From the NCBI GenBank assembly GCA_016281125.1, contig JAEEIA010000002.1, positions 1 through 64,000 on the forward strand: a stretch of 64,000 bases of DNA, given 5' to 3'. Positions 43,057 through 51,478 of the stretch are shown in pieces. The notes beneath the pieces were generated by a model. That model did no database searches, was not told the origin of the DNA, and saw only the letters and a program-made list of their open reading frames with translations. Source of the DNA: Oscillospiraceae bacterium. GTDB lineage: Bacteria > Bacillota > Clostridia > Oscillospirales > Ruminococcaceae. Position 1 is the stretch's first letter. Each line of letters opens with the position of its first letter. The translations under genes and the position numbers were made by a program.

Positions 43057-43069
43057 GGATCAGTACGCC

Positions 43070-43101
43070 GACCGGTTCCCTGGGAGCCGGCCTTTTCATT
43101 T
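43070..43101 (+). terminator. Riboswitch-controlled terminator before thiT
   Basis: Stem ACCGGTTCCC / GGGAGCCGG followed by CCTTTTCATTTT, between the aptamer and the thiT ribosome site. Confidence 0.85.
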
Positions 43102-43130
43102 TCCCCGCCAATCAGAAAGGAAGTATCATT

Positions 43131-43775
43131 ATGAAGCAATCCCGCACCAAAATGATCGTGGAGGGTGCCATGCTGCTGGCGCTCGCAATCGTGCTGAGCC
43201 TGATTACGCCGTTCCAGAAGATCCTGCCGTTCGGCGGCTCCATCACGCTGGTTTCCATGCTGCCGATCTGCATTTTCAGCATCAAGTACGGCGTCGGCAA
43301 GGGGCTCGGCGTGTCGTTCCTGTTTGCCGTGTTCCAGTTCGCGCAGGGCACCATCAAGGACGGACTGTTCGGCTGGGGACTGACCCCCGGAATGCTGATT
43401 GCCTGCATTCTGCTCGATTATTTCCTTGCCTATACCGTGATCGGTCTTGCAGGATTCGCGCGGAAAAAGGGGCTGCCCGGCTGGATCACCGGCACCGTCG
43501 TTGCACTGACGCTCCGGTTCCTCTGCCACTTCTTCAGCGGCGTGTACGTCTTTGCCTCGACCGGCAAAATCTGGGATAATCTGGATTTCGTCGCAGAGAA
43601 CAAGTATATTTACAGCCTGATGTATAACGGCGCGTACATGCTCCCTGAAATCATCCTGACCGTGCTTGTGACCGTGATTCTGTTCAAGATTCCGCAGGTG
43701 CGCAGACTGATGACCGGCGCCGGTGCGGTTTCCGGTGACGCTGCTAATGCTGAGGAGAGCAAGAGCGAGAAATAA
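43131..43775 (+). CDS. thiT: Thiamine ECF transporter S component
   Basis: A 214-residue membrane protein with about six helices that binds thiamine and docks with a shared ECF AAT module encoded elsewhere. Typical family stretches are MIVEGAMLLALAIVLSLI, GGSITLVSMLPICIFSIKYG, FQFAQGTIKDGLFGWGLTPG and LRFLCHFFSGVYVFAS. The last ~25 residues are a hydrophilic Ala/Ser/Glu tail. AGAAAGGAAG precedes the ATG. The TPP riboswitch immediately upstream confirms the ligand. thiN (16134) can activate the imported thiamine. Confidence 0.97.
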   Translation: MKQSRTKMIVEGAMLLALAIVLSLITPFQKILPFGGSITLVSMLPICIFSIKYGVGKGLGVSFLFAVFQFAQGTIKDGLFGWGLTPGMLIACILLDYFLAYTVIGLAGFARKKGLPGWITGTVVALTLRFLCHFFSGVYVFASTGKIWDNLDFVAENKYIYSLMYNGAYMLPEIILTVLVTVILFKIPQVRRLMTGAGAVSGDAANAEESKSEK

Positions 43776-43798
43776 GCACGAGAACAGCCAAATCAAAA

Positions 43799-43830
43799 GA
43801 GCGCTTCCCGCGGGAGGCGCTCCTTTTTTA
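43799..43830 (+). terminator. thiT terminator
   Basis: GAGCGC ... CCCGCGGG ... GCGCTC stem with a G-U/mismatch step, followed by CTTTTTT. Confidence 0.88.
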
Positions 43831-43843
43831 TACTGTATGCTCT

Positions 43844-44323
43844 TTAATACCGCATCGCCGCAATGGCCTGATACGCCCTGTACAGCGGAACCTCCTCGTC
43901 CGGGAGCGCCGCACTTTCGTGCAGCAGAACCCCGCCGACAGCAGCCATGGCGGAATCCGTCAGCACGATGTTCTTTCCGTTCGTCAGGGTGATCACCATC
44001 CGCATCCGCTGTTCCTTGAAGAAGCGCTTGCGCATTCTGATATACCGCTCTGTCCGGATATCGCTGATTTCGTCCACGGCGATTCGTCTTTTGCAGCATA
44101 TCTGCCTGACCGTCACTGCACCGTTCTCCACGGCGATGACTGTCCGCACGGTCTGTTCCAGGATAAACAGCACGATTGTGATCAGCATCAGGATGACGGA
44201 GCAGATCAGCCCGATCGTCATTTCCCGCACAATAAACACAAATGAGAGGGAACAAAAAAACAAAAAAACTGCAATGAGAATAATCACAGTGCTGATCTTT
44301 TCATGTCGGATTCTGAATGTCAT
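43844..44323 (-). CDS. Membrane protein with PH-like domain
   Basis: A 159-residue protein. Two hydrophobic segments (VIILIAVFLFFCSLSFVFIV and IGLICSVILMLITIVLFILE) come first. A cytoplasmic domain of ~90 residues follows, with the strand pattern of bacterial PH domains (VIAVENGAVTVRQICCKRRI, VDEISDIRTERYIRMRKR, MVITLTNGKNIVLTDSA). No enzymatic residues are seen. The ATG at 44323 has GGGAGG upstream; the longer frame overlaps untranslated sequence after citrate synthase. It is probably co-transcribed downstream of citrate synthase, about 90 bases away. Confidence 0.75.
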   Translation of the reverse strand: MTFRIRHEKISTVIILIAVFLFFCSLSFVFIVREMTIGLICSVILMLITIVLFILEQTVRTVIAVENGAVTVRQICCKRRIAVDEISDIRTERYIRMRKRFFKEQRMRMVITLTNGKNIVLTDSAMAAVGGVLLHESAALPDEEVPLYRAYQAIAAMRY

Positions 44324-44415
44324 AAAGCGCCTCCCGTTTCTCTGACAAAGACCGGCAAAAACCGTCCGGCAGTCTGTCCTGTTTCCGCTGTAAGAATGCA
44401 TGCGGTGTCAGCGCT

Positions 44416-45783
44416 TTATTCGCGTCCGGCAAGCGGGGTGTAGTCCTCCCATTCCTTGACGGCGCGGTAAGCCGGACGGATGATCTTGCTCGCACCGAGC
44501 AGCTCCTCCAGCCGGTGCGCCGACCAGCCCGCAATCCGCGCGACCGCAAAAATCGGCGTGAACAGCTCGTTCGGCAGGTTCAGCATGCGGTAAACCATGC
44601 CGGAATAGAAATCGACATTTGCACAGACGCCCTTATAAATCCGCCGCTCCTCCGCAATAATCTGCGGGGCAAGCCGCTCGACGGTTTCATACAGCGCAAA
44701 CTCGTCGGCGCAGTGCTTTTCGTCAGCCAGCTGCCGCGCATAGCTGTGCAGGATCGTCGCGCGCGGATCGCTCTGCGAATACACCGCATGCCCCATGCCG
44801 TAAATCAGTCCGGCATGATCAAACGCATCCTTATGCAGCAGCTTCCGCAGATAATCCGAAACCTCCTCTTCGTCCTTCCAGTCGTGGACGCGCTCCTTCA
44901 TATCGTCGAACATCTGCACGACCTTGATATTCGCGCCGCCGTGCTTCGGGCCTTTCAGGGATCCGAGCGCCGCCGCCATGGTCGAATAGGTATCCGTGCC
45001 GGAGGACGAAACCACATGCACGGTAAACGTCGAGTTATTGCCGCCGCCGTGCTCTGCATGCAGCACCAGCGCAAGGTCAAGCAGCTTTGCTTCCAGCTGC
45101 GTGAATTTCTGATCGTTCCGGAGCAGGCTCAGCAGGTTTTCCGCTGCGGAGAGCTTCGGATCCGGCTGATGCAGAAACAGGCTCTTGTCGTTTTTATAGT
45201 AACGGAACGCCTGGTAGCCGTAGACCGCAATGGACGGGAACTGTGCAATCAGCTGAATGCACTGGCGCAGCACATTTGCAATGGAGGTATCGTTCGGGTT
45301 GTGGTCATAGGAATACAGCGCAAGCACGCTCTTTGCAAGCGTATTCATCATGTCCTCGCTCGGCGACTTCATGATGACGTCACGCGTGAACGACGGCGGC
45401 AGCGTCCGGCAGTTCCGGAGCAGCGCGCTGAAATCTTCCAGCTGTTCTTTGCTCGGCAGCTCGCCGAACAGCAGCAGATAGACAGTTTCCTCGTAGCCGA
45501 AGCGGTTGTCGCTGACAAAGCCGTTGACAAGATCCTCGATATGATAGCCGCGGAACAGCAGCTGCCCCTTGCCGAGCTTGGTTTCACCGTTTTCCTCGGT
45601 ACCGGGGATGATCTGGCTGACATTTGTCAGGCCGGCACAGACGCCCTTGCCGTTGATGTCACGCAGACCGCGCTTGACGTCATATTTTGTATAAAGCTCC
45701 GGGTCAATCCGATAGTTCTGCCGGCAAAGCTGTGAGAGCTCCTCAATTTTTGTCTGTGTGGTATAGCGGTTCCATTCGCCCAT
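44416..45783 (-). CDS. gltA: Citrate synthase (or 2-methylcitrate synthase)
   Basis: A 455-residue enzyme that condenses acetyl-CoA and oxaloacetate. The catalytic regions are LVLHAEHGGGNNSTFTVHVV (first His), GLIYGMGHAVYSQSDPRA (second His and Arg) and NVDFYSGMVYRMLNLP (Asp). The N-terminal ~50 residues are longer than in short citrate synthases, as in the type found in anaerobic Clostridia, where it starts a partial Krebs route to glutamate. The ATG at 45783 has AAAGGAG upstream; an in-frame start just before it overlaps the ribosome site. A promoter is at 45895-45923. Confidence 0.95.
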   Translation of the reverse strand: MGEWNRYTTQTKIEELSQLCRQNYRIDPELYTKYDVKRGLRDINGKGVCAGLTNVSQIIPGTEENGETKLGKGQLLFRGYHIEDLVNGFVSDNRFGYEETVYLLLFGELPSKEQLEDFSALLRNCRTLPPSFTRDVIMKSPSEDMMNTLAKSVLALYSYDHNPNDTSIANVLRQCIQLIAQFPSIAVYGYQAFRYYKNDKSLFLHQPDPKLSAAENLLSLLRNDQKFTQLEAKLLDLALVLHAEHGGGNNSTFTVHVVSSSGTDTYSTMAAALGSLKGPKHGGANIKVVQMFDDMKERVHDWKDEEEVSDYLRKLLHKDAFDHAGLIYGMGHAVYSQSDPRATILHSYARQLADEKHCADEFALYETVERLAPQIIAEERRIYKGVCANVDFYSGMVYRMLNLPNELFTPIFAVARIAGWSAHRLEELLGASKIIRPAYRAVKEWEDYTPLAGRE

Positions 45784-45894
45784 GCTGGATTCTCCTTTCT
45801 TCATGTGTTGTGCAATCTGTATAAATCACGGCAGGCGTCAGAACAGGCGCCTGCCGGAATCCTCAGCGTATTATCACAGTAATACTTTATTATC

Positions 45895-45923
45895 AGTATA
45901 CCATATTCCGCGGAAAAAGTCAA
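45895..45923 (-). promoter_or_regulatory. Citrate synthase promoter
   Basis: Minus-strand TTGACT, 17-bp spacer ending in ATATGG, TATACT. Confidence 0.82.
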
Positions 45924-45987
45924 GCGCTCCGACCGGTTCCTGCACACAAAAAAAGTGATCCGGATTCTTTCCATGCTGCGCGGTTTG

Positions 45988-46656
45988 TCATTCCGCTGTC
46001 AGCTCTGCACGGAGAAAGAGGAGGAGCTTTTTCTCGCGGCGGGAAACCTGCACCTGCGTCATGCCCAGCGCCGCCGCCGTTTCGCTCTGTGTGCGCTCCT
46101 CCGCATACCGCAGATGAAGGAGCCTGCGGTCGCGTTCGGGCAGCAGCGCCAGCGCCTGCTCCAGCGCGATATGCTCCTGCAAGCGGTTTTCCGGCGACGG
46201 CACCGGCACGTCCAGCACAGCGTCGCCGTCCTCTGTGCTGCCGGTCAGCGAGAGCACCGGCTGCGACGCACAGAGCGCCTCCGCGGTTTCGGCCTCGGAT
46301 ATGCCGAGCGCGTCTGCAATCTGCCGGACGGTCGGCTCCGCACCGGATTTCTGCCGGAGCCGTTCGGCCTCCTGCGCTGCACGGCGGGAGAGCTCCTGCA
46401 AATGTCTGCCGATATGCACGGCGCCGCTCTCCCGGAACAGCCGCTTCATCTCCCCGAGAATCACCGGAACCGCATATGTCGAAAAGCAGACGCCGCGTCC
46501 CGGATCAAAGGCATTCGCCGCCTTGACCAGCCCGAGGCAGCCCGCAGAATACAGCTCCTCGTATTCGATGCCGCGCGCACGGAACCGGTTTGCACAGAGA
46601 TGCACCAGTCCCAGATGCGCCTCCGCATCAACAGCCGGCTTCCGGATCTGTTCCAT
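45988..46656 (-). CDS. sigF: Sporulation sigma factor SigF
   Basis: A 222-residue sigma-70 family factor, the forespore-specific SigF. Region 2 contains YEELYSAGCLGLVKAANAFD and CFSTYAVPVILGEMKRLFR. Region 3 follows with VRQIADALGISEAETAEAL, and region 4 holds LPERDRRLLHLRYAEERTQS and AAALGMTQVQVSRREKKLL. Its position as third gene after spoIIAA and spoIIAB fixes the identity. The start overlaps spoIIAB by 29 bases, so its translation is coupled. In the mother system it is held by SpoIIAB until SpoIIAA is dephosphorylated. Confidence 0.93.
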   Translation of the reverse strand: MEQIRKPAVDAEAHLGLVHLCANRFRARGIEYEELYSAGCLGLVKAANAFDPGRGVCFSTYAVPVILGEMKRLFRESGAVHIGRHLQELSRRAAQEAERLRQKSGAEPTVRQIADALGISEAETAEALCASQPVLSLTGSTEDGDAVLDVPVPSPENRLQEHIALEQALALLPERDRRLLHLRYAEERTQSETAAALGMTQVQVSRREKKLLLFLRAELTAE

Positions 46657-47083
46657 TCAGCAGCTTCTTTCGCATGGTGACGGTCGTGCCGCGCTCCGGC
46701 CTGCTTGTCACGGTCAGCTGATCGGTAAAGCTCTGCATCACCGTGAAGCCGAGCCCGGCGCGCTCCTCTGCCGGCGCGCTGGAATACAGCGGCGTCATAG
46801 CCTGTTCAATGTCCGCGATGCCGCATCCCCTGTCCGCGATGCGCACATAAATGACGCTGTCGGGCAGCAGGCGGACGGTCACTGTGATGCTGCCGATGCC
46901 GGTATTGCGGTACGCATGGACGATGCAGTTTGTGACCGCCTCGGAAACCGCCGTCCGCAGATCGGCAAGCTGCTCCACGGTCGGATCCAGCTGCGCGGCG
47001 AATGCGCAGACCATGGTACGGGCAAAGCTCTCGTTTTCGGAGCGCGCGGGGAATGTACATTTCAGTTCATTGAGCGTATTCAT
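46628..47083 (-). CDS. spoIIAB: Anti-sigma F factor SpoIIAB
   Basis: A 151-residue GHKL-fold serine kinase that binds SigF and phosphorylates SpoIIAA. The N-box region is LADLRTAVSEAVTNCIVHAY, the G1 box is VRIADRGCGIADIEQA, and the G2 box is ERAGLGFTVMQSF. The start is ATG at 47083 with AAAGGAG upstream, inside the end of spoIIAA (17-base overlap). Cells with this operon normally can form endospores. Confidence 0.95.
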   Translation of the reverse strand: MNTLNELKCTFPARSENESFARTMVCAFAAQLDPTVEQLADLRTAVSEAVTNCIVHAYRNTGIGSITVTVRLLPDSVIYVRIADRGCGIADIEQAMTPLYSSAPAEERAGLGFTVMQSFTDQLTVTSRPERGTTVTMRKKLLNGTDPEAGC

Positions 47084-47429
47084 GTTCCGGCTCCTTTCCT
47101 TCCTGCTGCGGCGTTTCCGTGACGCGGCTGCGGATCACCGCCAGCCTGTCCGCGCCGGAAATGCGCAGTACCTTGCGGATCTGCTGGGAGGGGTTGTGGA
47201 TCTCCAGCCTGCCGCCGTACTCCTCCGTCAGCCGCGACCTGCCCATGATGAGCCCGATGCCGGAGCTGTCCATAAAGGTGACATGTCCGAAGTCGAGCAC
47301 AACGACCGGCGGGAACTGCTCCCGCACGGCAAAGTCAATCTGCTCGCGGATTTCTTTTGCATGGTGGTGATCAAGCTCGCCGCTGAGAAATGCGGTCAGC
47401 TTCTGGGGTTCCTGTCTGAGTTCAACCAT
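47067..47429 (-). CDS. spoIIAA: Anti-sigma F factor antagonist SpoIIAA
   Basis: A 120-residue STAS-domain protein. The phosphorylated serine lies in VTFMDSSGIGLIMGRSRL, with VVLDFGHV before it. The N-terminal part LTAFLSGELDHHHAKEIREQ is typical of SpoIIAA. The C-terminal tail (QQEGKEPEHEYAQ) is longer than usual and overlaps spoIIAB. AAAGGA precedes the ATG. No clear SigH or SigA promoter was found in the ~70 bases upstream. Confidence 0.95.
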   Translation of the reverse strand: MVELRQEPQKLTAFLSGELDHHHAKEIREQIDFAVREQFPPVVVLDFGHVTFMDSSGIGLIMGRSRLTEEYGGRLEIHNPSQQIRKVLRISGADRLAVIRSRVTETPQQEGKEPEHEYAQ

Positions 47430-47498
47430 AATGAGGCGTCCTTTCTTTTGAAGATACTGATATTGTACCGCATTTCAGGTGCAAAACCTGTCGAAGCG

Positions 47499-47513
47499 GC
47501 GGGCAGCGCCCGC
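47499..47513. repeat. Short palindromic repeat, copy 5
   Basis: GCGGGCAGCGCCCGC followed by CATTGATCTAAAG, as at 8946. Confidence 0.75.
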
Positions 47514-47602
47514 ATGCATTGATCTAAAGCTCTCCGGCGGGTTAGCTTGTATCATAAAGAATCATGCTCTCAACTTGCTTTTTACCGCTTTATATGTTAT
47601 AA

Positions 47603-47617
47603 GCGGGCAGTGCCCGC
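47603..47617. repeat. Short palindromic repeat, copy 6
   Basis: GCGGGCAGTGCCCGC, identical to copies 1 and 3. Confidence 0.75.
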
Positions 47618-47671
47618 CCTTCGGTTTTACGCCCGTTCTGCGAAGCAGTCACTTTTTTTGTATTTCTCCCA

Positions 47672-47700
47672 TTGCACTTTTCAGTATAATATGCTATAAT
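47672..47700 (+). promoter_or_regulatory. Promoter of the lipoprotein gene
   Basis: TTGCAC (47672-47677), 17-bp spacer, TATAAT (47695-47700). A further TATAAT at 47684 is too close to the -35 box. Confidence 0.82.
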
Positions 47701-47754
47701 ATGTTTACCGGAAATACCGGCCTGCCATTTGAATACTTACGGGGAGGAACCGTT

Positions 47755-48615
47755 ATGAAAACCAGAATGATCATTGCGCTGCTCGCAGCACTGACGCTCT
47801 GCGGCTGCACCGCCGCACCGCAGAACGGCGTATCTCCTACCAAAACCGACGGCGAAAGCTCTGCCATAGAATCGGTCGCTGAAACGGAGGATGCCGCGCC
47901 CGCTTCGTCCGAAGCGCCGGAGGAATCCTCTGAGGAAGAGGAAAAGGAACCGCCGACCAGAGATGTCGGCGCGGTGGATCCGAATGCAATCACCTTTGAT
48001 GACGGCGATATGCACTCCGGCCACCAGATGGGCGAGGGCGGCGACGAAGCCGATATCGAGCTGTCGATTGCAGATCTGGACGGCGACAAAAAGCTGAAAG
48101 TGCATGTTCTGCGCGACGATCCCGCAGCCGACTTCGGCGTTCCGAAGATCGTGTTCAATCTGCCGAAGATGATGGACAAGGCGCGCATCGGAGATATTGC
48201 ACATATCAGCGTCGATTTCACCTGTGTCGGCAACGAGCTCTGGAAAAATGACGACGGCACGGAATCGCTGGTCGTCGGCAATTTCCTCGGCGCGCTGGCA
48301 GGCAACCTCGCCTCCGAAAAGGGCAAGGACGCCGACGGCAACATCACGCAGAACACCTGGGCGACGCATCTGGAATTCAAGCACGAGGACTGGGAGTTCC
48401 CGGAGCACACCTGGCGCATTGAAACCGACGTCCCCGGCAACAAGATTCCCGCGAACGGCTATGCCGCAAACGACGACGGCACGACGCTCGTCATCATGCG
48501 CTGGCCGCAGAAGAACGACGCGGATTTCTACATCGACAACATCACGTTCTATGATAAGGAAGGCAACTCGATTCCGATGCTCGCAGCCGATGCAGAGGAA
48601 CCGGCGGCAGAATAA
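47755..48615 (+). CDS. Lipoprotein with Ser/Glu-rich linker, unknown
   Basis: A 286-residue lipoprotein (lipobox LTLCGC, Cys near residue 18). Residues ~20-75 are an acidic Ser/Glu/Pro linker that would lift the rest off the membrane. The remaining ~200 residues look beta-rich (LKVHVLRDDPAADFGVPKIV, IAHISVDFTCVGNELWKNDD, ADFYIDNITFYDKEGNSIPM), like a jelly-roll carbohydrate-binding module; FYIDNITFYD resembles the closing strand of CBM-type domains. That is a resemblance only. GGGGAGGAA precedes the ATG. Confidence 0.75.
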   Translation: MKTRMIIALLAALTLCGCTAAPQNGVSPTKTDGESSAIESVAETEDAAPASSEAPEESSEEEEKEPPTRDVGAVDPNAITFDDGDMHSGHQMGEGGDEADIELSIADLDGDKKLKVHVLRDDPAADFGVPKIVFNLPKMMDKARIGDIAHISVDFTCVGNELWKNDDGTESLVVGNFLGALAGNLASEKGKDADGNITQNTWATHLEFKHEDWEFPEHTWRIETDVPGNKIPANGYAANDDGTTLVIMRWPQKNDADFYIDNITFYDKEGNSIPMLAADAEEPAAE

Positions 48616-48653
48616 CGGACATCGGTACGATAACCAATCACTGTATACAGAAC

Positions 48654-48690
48654 AGCCCGAAGGCGCGCCCTGCCTTCGGGCTTCTCACAT
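48654..48690 (+). terminator. Terminator of the lipoprotein gene
   Basis: Stem AGCCCGAAGGC / GCCTTCGGGCT, then TCTCACATTT, a weak T run. Confidence 0.65.
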
Positions 48691-48747
48691 TTCCGGGGGC
48701 TGTGCCTGACACGAATGCGAATTTTTTGTGAAATTTATACAGATCGC

Positions 48748-48776
48748 TTGCAATTTTCCGGAATTTGTGGTATCAT
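48748..48776 (+). promoter_or_regulatory. Promoter of the hprK cluster
   Basis: TTGCAA (48748-48753), 17-bp spacer, TATCAT (48771-48776). Confidence 0.7.
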
Positions 48777-48814
48777 AATATCGTATACACCCATATGATT
48801 TTGAAGGAGGATTC

Positions 48815-49780
48815 ATGATGGCTGAACGCTTTACCGTTACCCTGAAACAGATCATTGACGAGTTCCGGCTGGAAGTCCTGTACTGCCCCGGCGACCCCGC
48901 CGAGATCCTGATTTCGGAAAACGACATCACCCGACCGGGCTTGCAGCTCATGGGCTTTTACGAATATTTCAATCCGGAACGCATCCAGATCATCGGCAAA
49001 ATGGAGTTTGCATATCTCTCCACGATTGACGAAAAGGAGCGCGTCGAGCATGTGACCGCACTGTTCGCACAGCATATCAAGTGCCTGTGCCTGAGCCGCG
49101 GTCTGCCCTGCTTTGCGGAGATGCTCACGCTCGCGCAGAAGTATGCCGTTCCGGTGCTCCGCACCGCAGAATCGACCTCGCATTTCACGTCGAATCTGCT
49201 GTCGTTCCTGAACCTGCATCTCGCGCCGCGCGTCACGCGCCACGGCGTTCTGATTGAGATTTACGGCGAGGGCATTTTCATCACCGGCGAAAGCGGCGTC
49301 GGCAAATCCGAGTGTGCGATTGAGCTGGTCAAGCGCGGTCACAGACTGGTCGCGGATGACGCCGTCGAGCTGCGCAAGGTTTCCAACACCAATCTGGTCG
49401 GCACCTCGCCGGAGAATATCCGCCACTTCCTTGAGCTGCGCGGCATCGGCATCATCAATGTCCGCAGACTGTTCGGCATGGGCGCGGTCAAGCTCCAGCA
49501 GGAGATTGACCTGATTATCGAGCTGGAGCCGTGGGATTCCAGCAAGAACTATGACCGCATGGGCGTCGATGAGGAATATCACAACATCCTCGGCGTCAAG
49601 GTGCCGTCCATGACGATTCCGGTCAAGCCGGGCAGAAACACCGCCGTCATCATGGAGGTGGCCGCCATGAACAGCCGTCAGAAGAAGATGGGCTACAACG
49701 CGACGGAGGAGCTGCTGCACAATCTCGGTCTGGAATCCATGCAGGGACAGGAAATCATCAAGGATTTTGACGCGTTCTGA
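48815..49780 (+). CDS. hprK: HPr kinase/phosphorylase
   Basis: A 321-residue bifunctional enzyme that adds or removes phosphate at Ser46 of HPr and so controls carbon catabolite repression. The P loop FITGESGVGKSECAIELV is near residue 155. HRLVADDAVEL supplies the Asp/His of the active site, and the HprK signature ELRGIGIINVRRLFGMGAV follows. The N-terminal domain is intact. AAGGAGG precedes the ATG-ATG start. It leads a compact cluster with a PHP phosphatase, murB and rapZ, an order often seen in Firmicutes. Confidence 0.97.
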   Translation: MMAERFTVTLKQIIDEFRLEVLYCPGDPAEILISENDITRPGLQLMGFYEYFNPERIQIIGKMEFAYLSTIDEKERVEHVTALFAQHIKCLCLSRGLPCFAEMLTLAQKYAVPVLRTAESTSHFTSNLLSFLNLHLAPRVTRHGVLIEIYGEGIFITGESGVGKSECAIELVKRGHRLVADDAVELRKVSNTNLVGTSPENIRHFLELRGIGIINVRRLFGMGAVKLQQEIDLIIELEPWDSSKNYDRMGVDEEYHNILGVKVPSMTIPVKPGRNTAVIMEVAAMNSRQKKMGYNATEELLHNLGLESMQGQEIIKDFDAF

Positions 49781-49788
49781 GGTGCATG

Positions 49789-50559
49789 ATGAGAGAGCAT
49801 TTTCAGATCCGTGCAGACCTGCACACGCATACCATCGCATCCACACATGCCTATTCGACCGTGACAGAAATGGCGGAGGCTGCCGCGCAGACCGGCGTGC
49901 AGCTGCTCGGCATCACCGACCACGGACCGGGCGCACCCGATGCGCCCCATGTCTGGCATTTTCACAATTATAAGATTCTGCCGCGCCGGATCAGGGGCGT
50001 CTGGCTGCTGAAAGGCGTTGAGGCGAACATCATGGACGAGTTCGGCACGCTTGACATGAACGCCGACGAACTGAAATTCTGTGAATGGGTCATCGCATCC
50101 TATCACGGCTCCTGCGCCAATTTTCCGCTGACACCGGAGCTGATTACGCAGGGCTACAAAAAGGTCTGTGAGAACCCGCTGGTCGATGTGATCGGCCACC
50201 CGACGACCGCACTGTTCCCGTTCGACTATGAACCGGTGTTAAAGCTGTTCAAGGAGGCGGGCAAGCTCGTGGAGATCAACGAAAGCTCCCTGCAATGGAA
50301 GCGCGGCGCACTCGAAAACGCAAAAACCGTATACGCACTCTGCAAAAAGCATGAAATCCCGATTGTGCTGAATACCGATGCGCATTATGCGGGACTGGTC
50401 GGCAAAACGCCGATTGCAGAGCAGCTTTTGCGGGAGCTGGACTTCCCGGAAAAGCTGATTGTCAATCTGGAGGCGGAGCGCGTCATGGAGCTTGCCGCAA
50501 AAAAGCGCGGCATTGTCTTTACCGAGAAAGCAGAGAAAGGGGAACCCTATGAATCTTGA
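49789..50559 (+). CDS. PHP-domain phosphatase, YcdX-like
   Basis: A 256-residue PHP phosphoesterase. It has the motifs RADLHTHTIASTHAYST, GITDHGPGAPDAPHVWHFHN and VIASYHGSCANF, then DVIGHPTTALFPFD and LNTDAHYAG, giving the set of metal-binding His/Asp residues of the YcdX class. The start is uncertain: GAGGTG lies 4 bases before the ATG at 49789 and only 1 base before an in-frame ATG at 49786. It begins 8 bases after hprK, and its end overlaps murB by 11 bases. The substrate is unknown. Confidence 0.92.
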   Translation: MREHFQIRADLHTHTIASTHAYSTVTEMAEAAAQTGVQLLGITDHGPGAPDAPHVWHFHNYKILPRRIRGVWLLKGVEANIMDEFGTLDMNADELKFCEWVIASYHGSCANFPLTPELITQGYKKVCENPLVDVIGHPTTALFPFDYEPVLKLFKEAGKLVEINESSLQWKRGALENAKTVYALCKKHEIPIVLNTDAHYAGLVGKTPIAEQLLRELDFPEKLIVNLEAERVMELAAKKRGIVFTEKAEKGEPYES

Positions 50560-51454
50560 TGCATTATCGGCCGTCTGTCAGAGCTGCGGCGCCTCGCTGG
50601 AACAGCAGGTGCCGCTTTCTGCGCTGACAACGTTTAAGATTGGCGGCCCCTGTGCAGCGCTCGTCACGCTGCCGGACGAAGCCGCGGTCAAAACAGTTTT
50701 TTCGTATCTGCGCGAAAATCAGATTCCGCACCGACTGATCGGCCGCGGGAGCAATCTGCTCTGCCCGGATGAAGGCTTTGACGGTGTCGTGCTTCGGCTC
50801 AGCGGGGAATTTTCCGAGCGCATCACAATGCAGGACGGAATTATCACCTGCGGCGCGGGCGTTTCCCTGAAAAATCTCTGCCTGTATGCACTGGAGCACT
50901 GCCTGACGGGACTGGAATTTGCCTACGGCATTCCGGGCTCGGTCGGCGGCGCAGTTTACATGAATGCGGGCGCCTATGACGGTGAAATGTCGCAGATTCT
51001 GCTCTCCGTGACCTTGCTGGACGAAAACAGCGAAATCCGGACGGTTCCCGCGGATGAGCTGGCACTCAGCTACCGCCACAGCATTTTCATGGAGAAGGAC
51101 TGGATCGTGCTGACGGCCTCCGTGATGCCGGAGGAGGGCAGCGGGGACGAGATCCGCGCCAAGATGCAGGATCTGCTCGGACGCAGAAAATCCAAGCAGC
51201 CGCTGGAATTTCCGAGTGCAGGCAGCACATTCAAGCGTCCGGAGGGCAGCTATGCCTCCAAGCTGATCGACGAGTGCGGACTGAAAGGCTTTGCAGTCGG
51301 CGGCGCGCAGGTCAGCGAAAAGCACGCGGGCTTTGTGGTGAACCGCGGCGGCGCGACCTTCGCGGACGTCATGGCAGTCTGTGAACATGTGCAGAATGCT
51401 GTCAGGGAACAGACCGGCTTTGTGCTCGAACTGGAGCCGGAAATCATACGGTAA
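50549..51454 (+). CDS. murB: UDP-N-acetylenolpyruvoylglucosamine reductase
   Basis: A 301-residue FAD enzyme of peptidoglycan precursor synthesis (type II MurB). Motifs include TTFKIGGPCAALVTLP and LIGRGSNLLCPDEGFDG, then GLEFAYGIPGSVGGAVYMNA and LSYRHSIFM. PSAGSTFKRPEG carries the catalytic Ser, and GAQVSEKHAGFVVNRGGAT completes the active site. The ATG at 50549 follows AAAGGGGAA by a few bases and lies inside the end of the PHP gene, so translation is coupled. Confidence 0.97.
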   Translation: MNLDALSAVCQSCGASLEQQVPLSALTTFKIGGPCAALVTLPDEAAVKTVFSYLRENQIPHRLIGRGSNLLCPDEGFDGVVLRLSGEFSERITMQDGIITCGAGVSLKNLCLYALEHCLTGLEFAYGIPGSVGGAVYMNAGAYDGEMSQILLSVTLLDENSEIRTVPADELALSYRHSIFMEKDWIVLTASVMPEEGSGDEIRAKMQDLLGRRKSKQPLEFPSAGSTFKRPEGSYASKLIDECGLKGFAVGGAQVSEKHAGFVVNRGGATFADVMAVCEHVQNAVREQTGFVLELEPEIIR

Positions 51455-51478
51455 ATCCCGAATTCACAGGAGAACAAT

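Larger units (their letters stand above)
47430..47754. other. 325-base region between spoIIAA and the lipoprotein gene
   Basis: It holds two 15-base palindromes (47499 and 47603), the segment CATTGATCTAAAG shared with 8963-8975, and the lipoprotein promoter (47672-47700). The unit from palindrome to TTGCTTTTT resembles 8946-9030, so a ~90-base element seems to be repeated. Confidence 0.55.
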
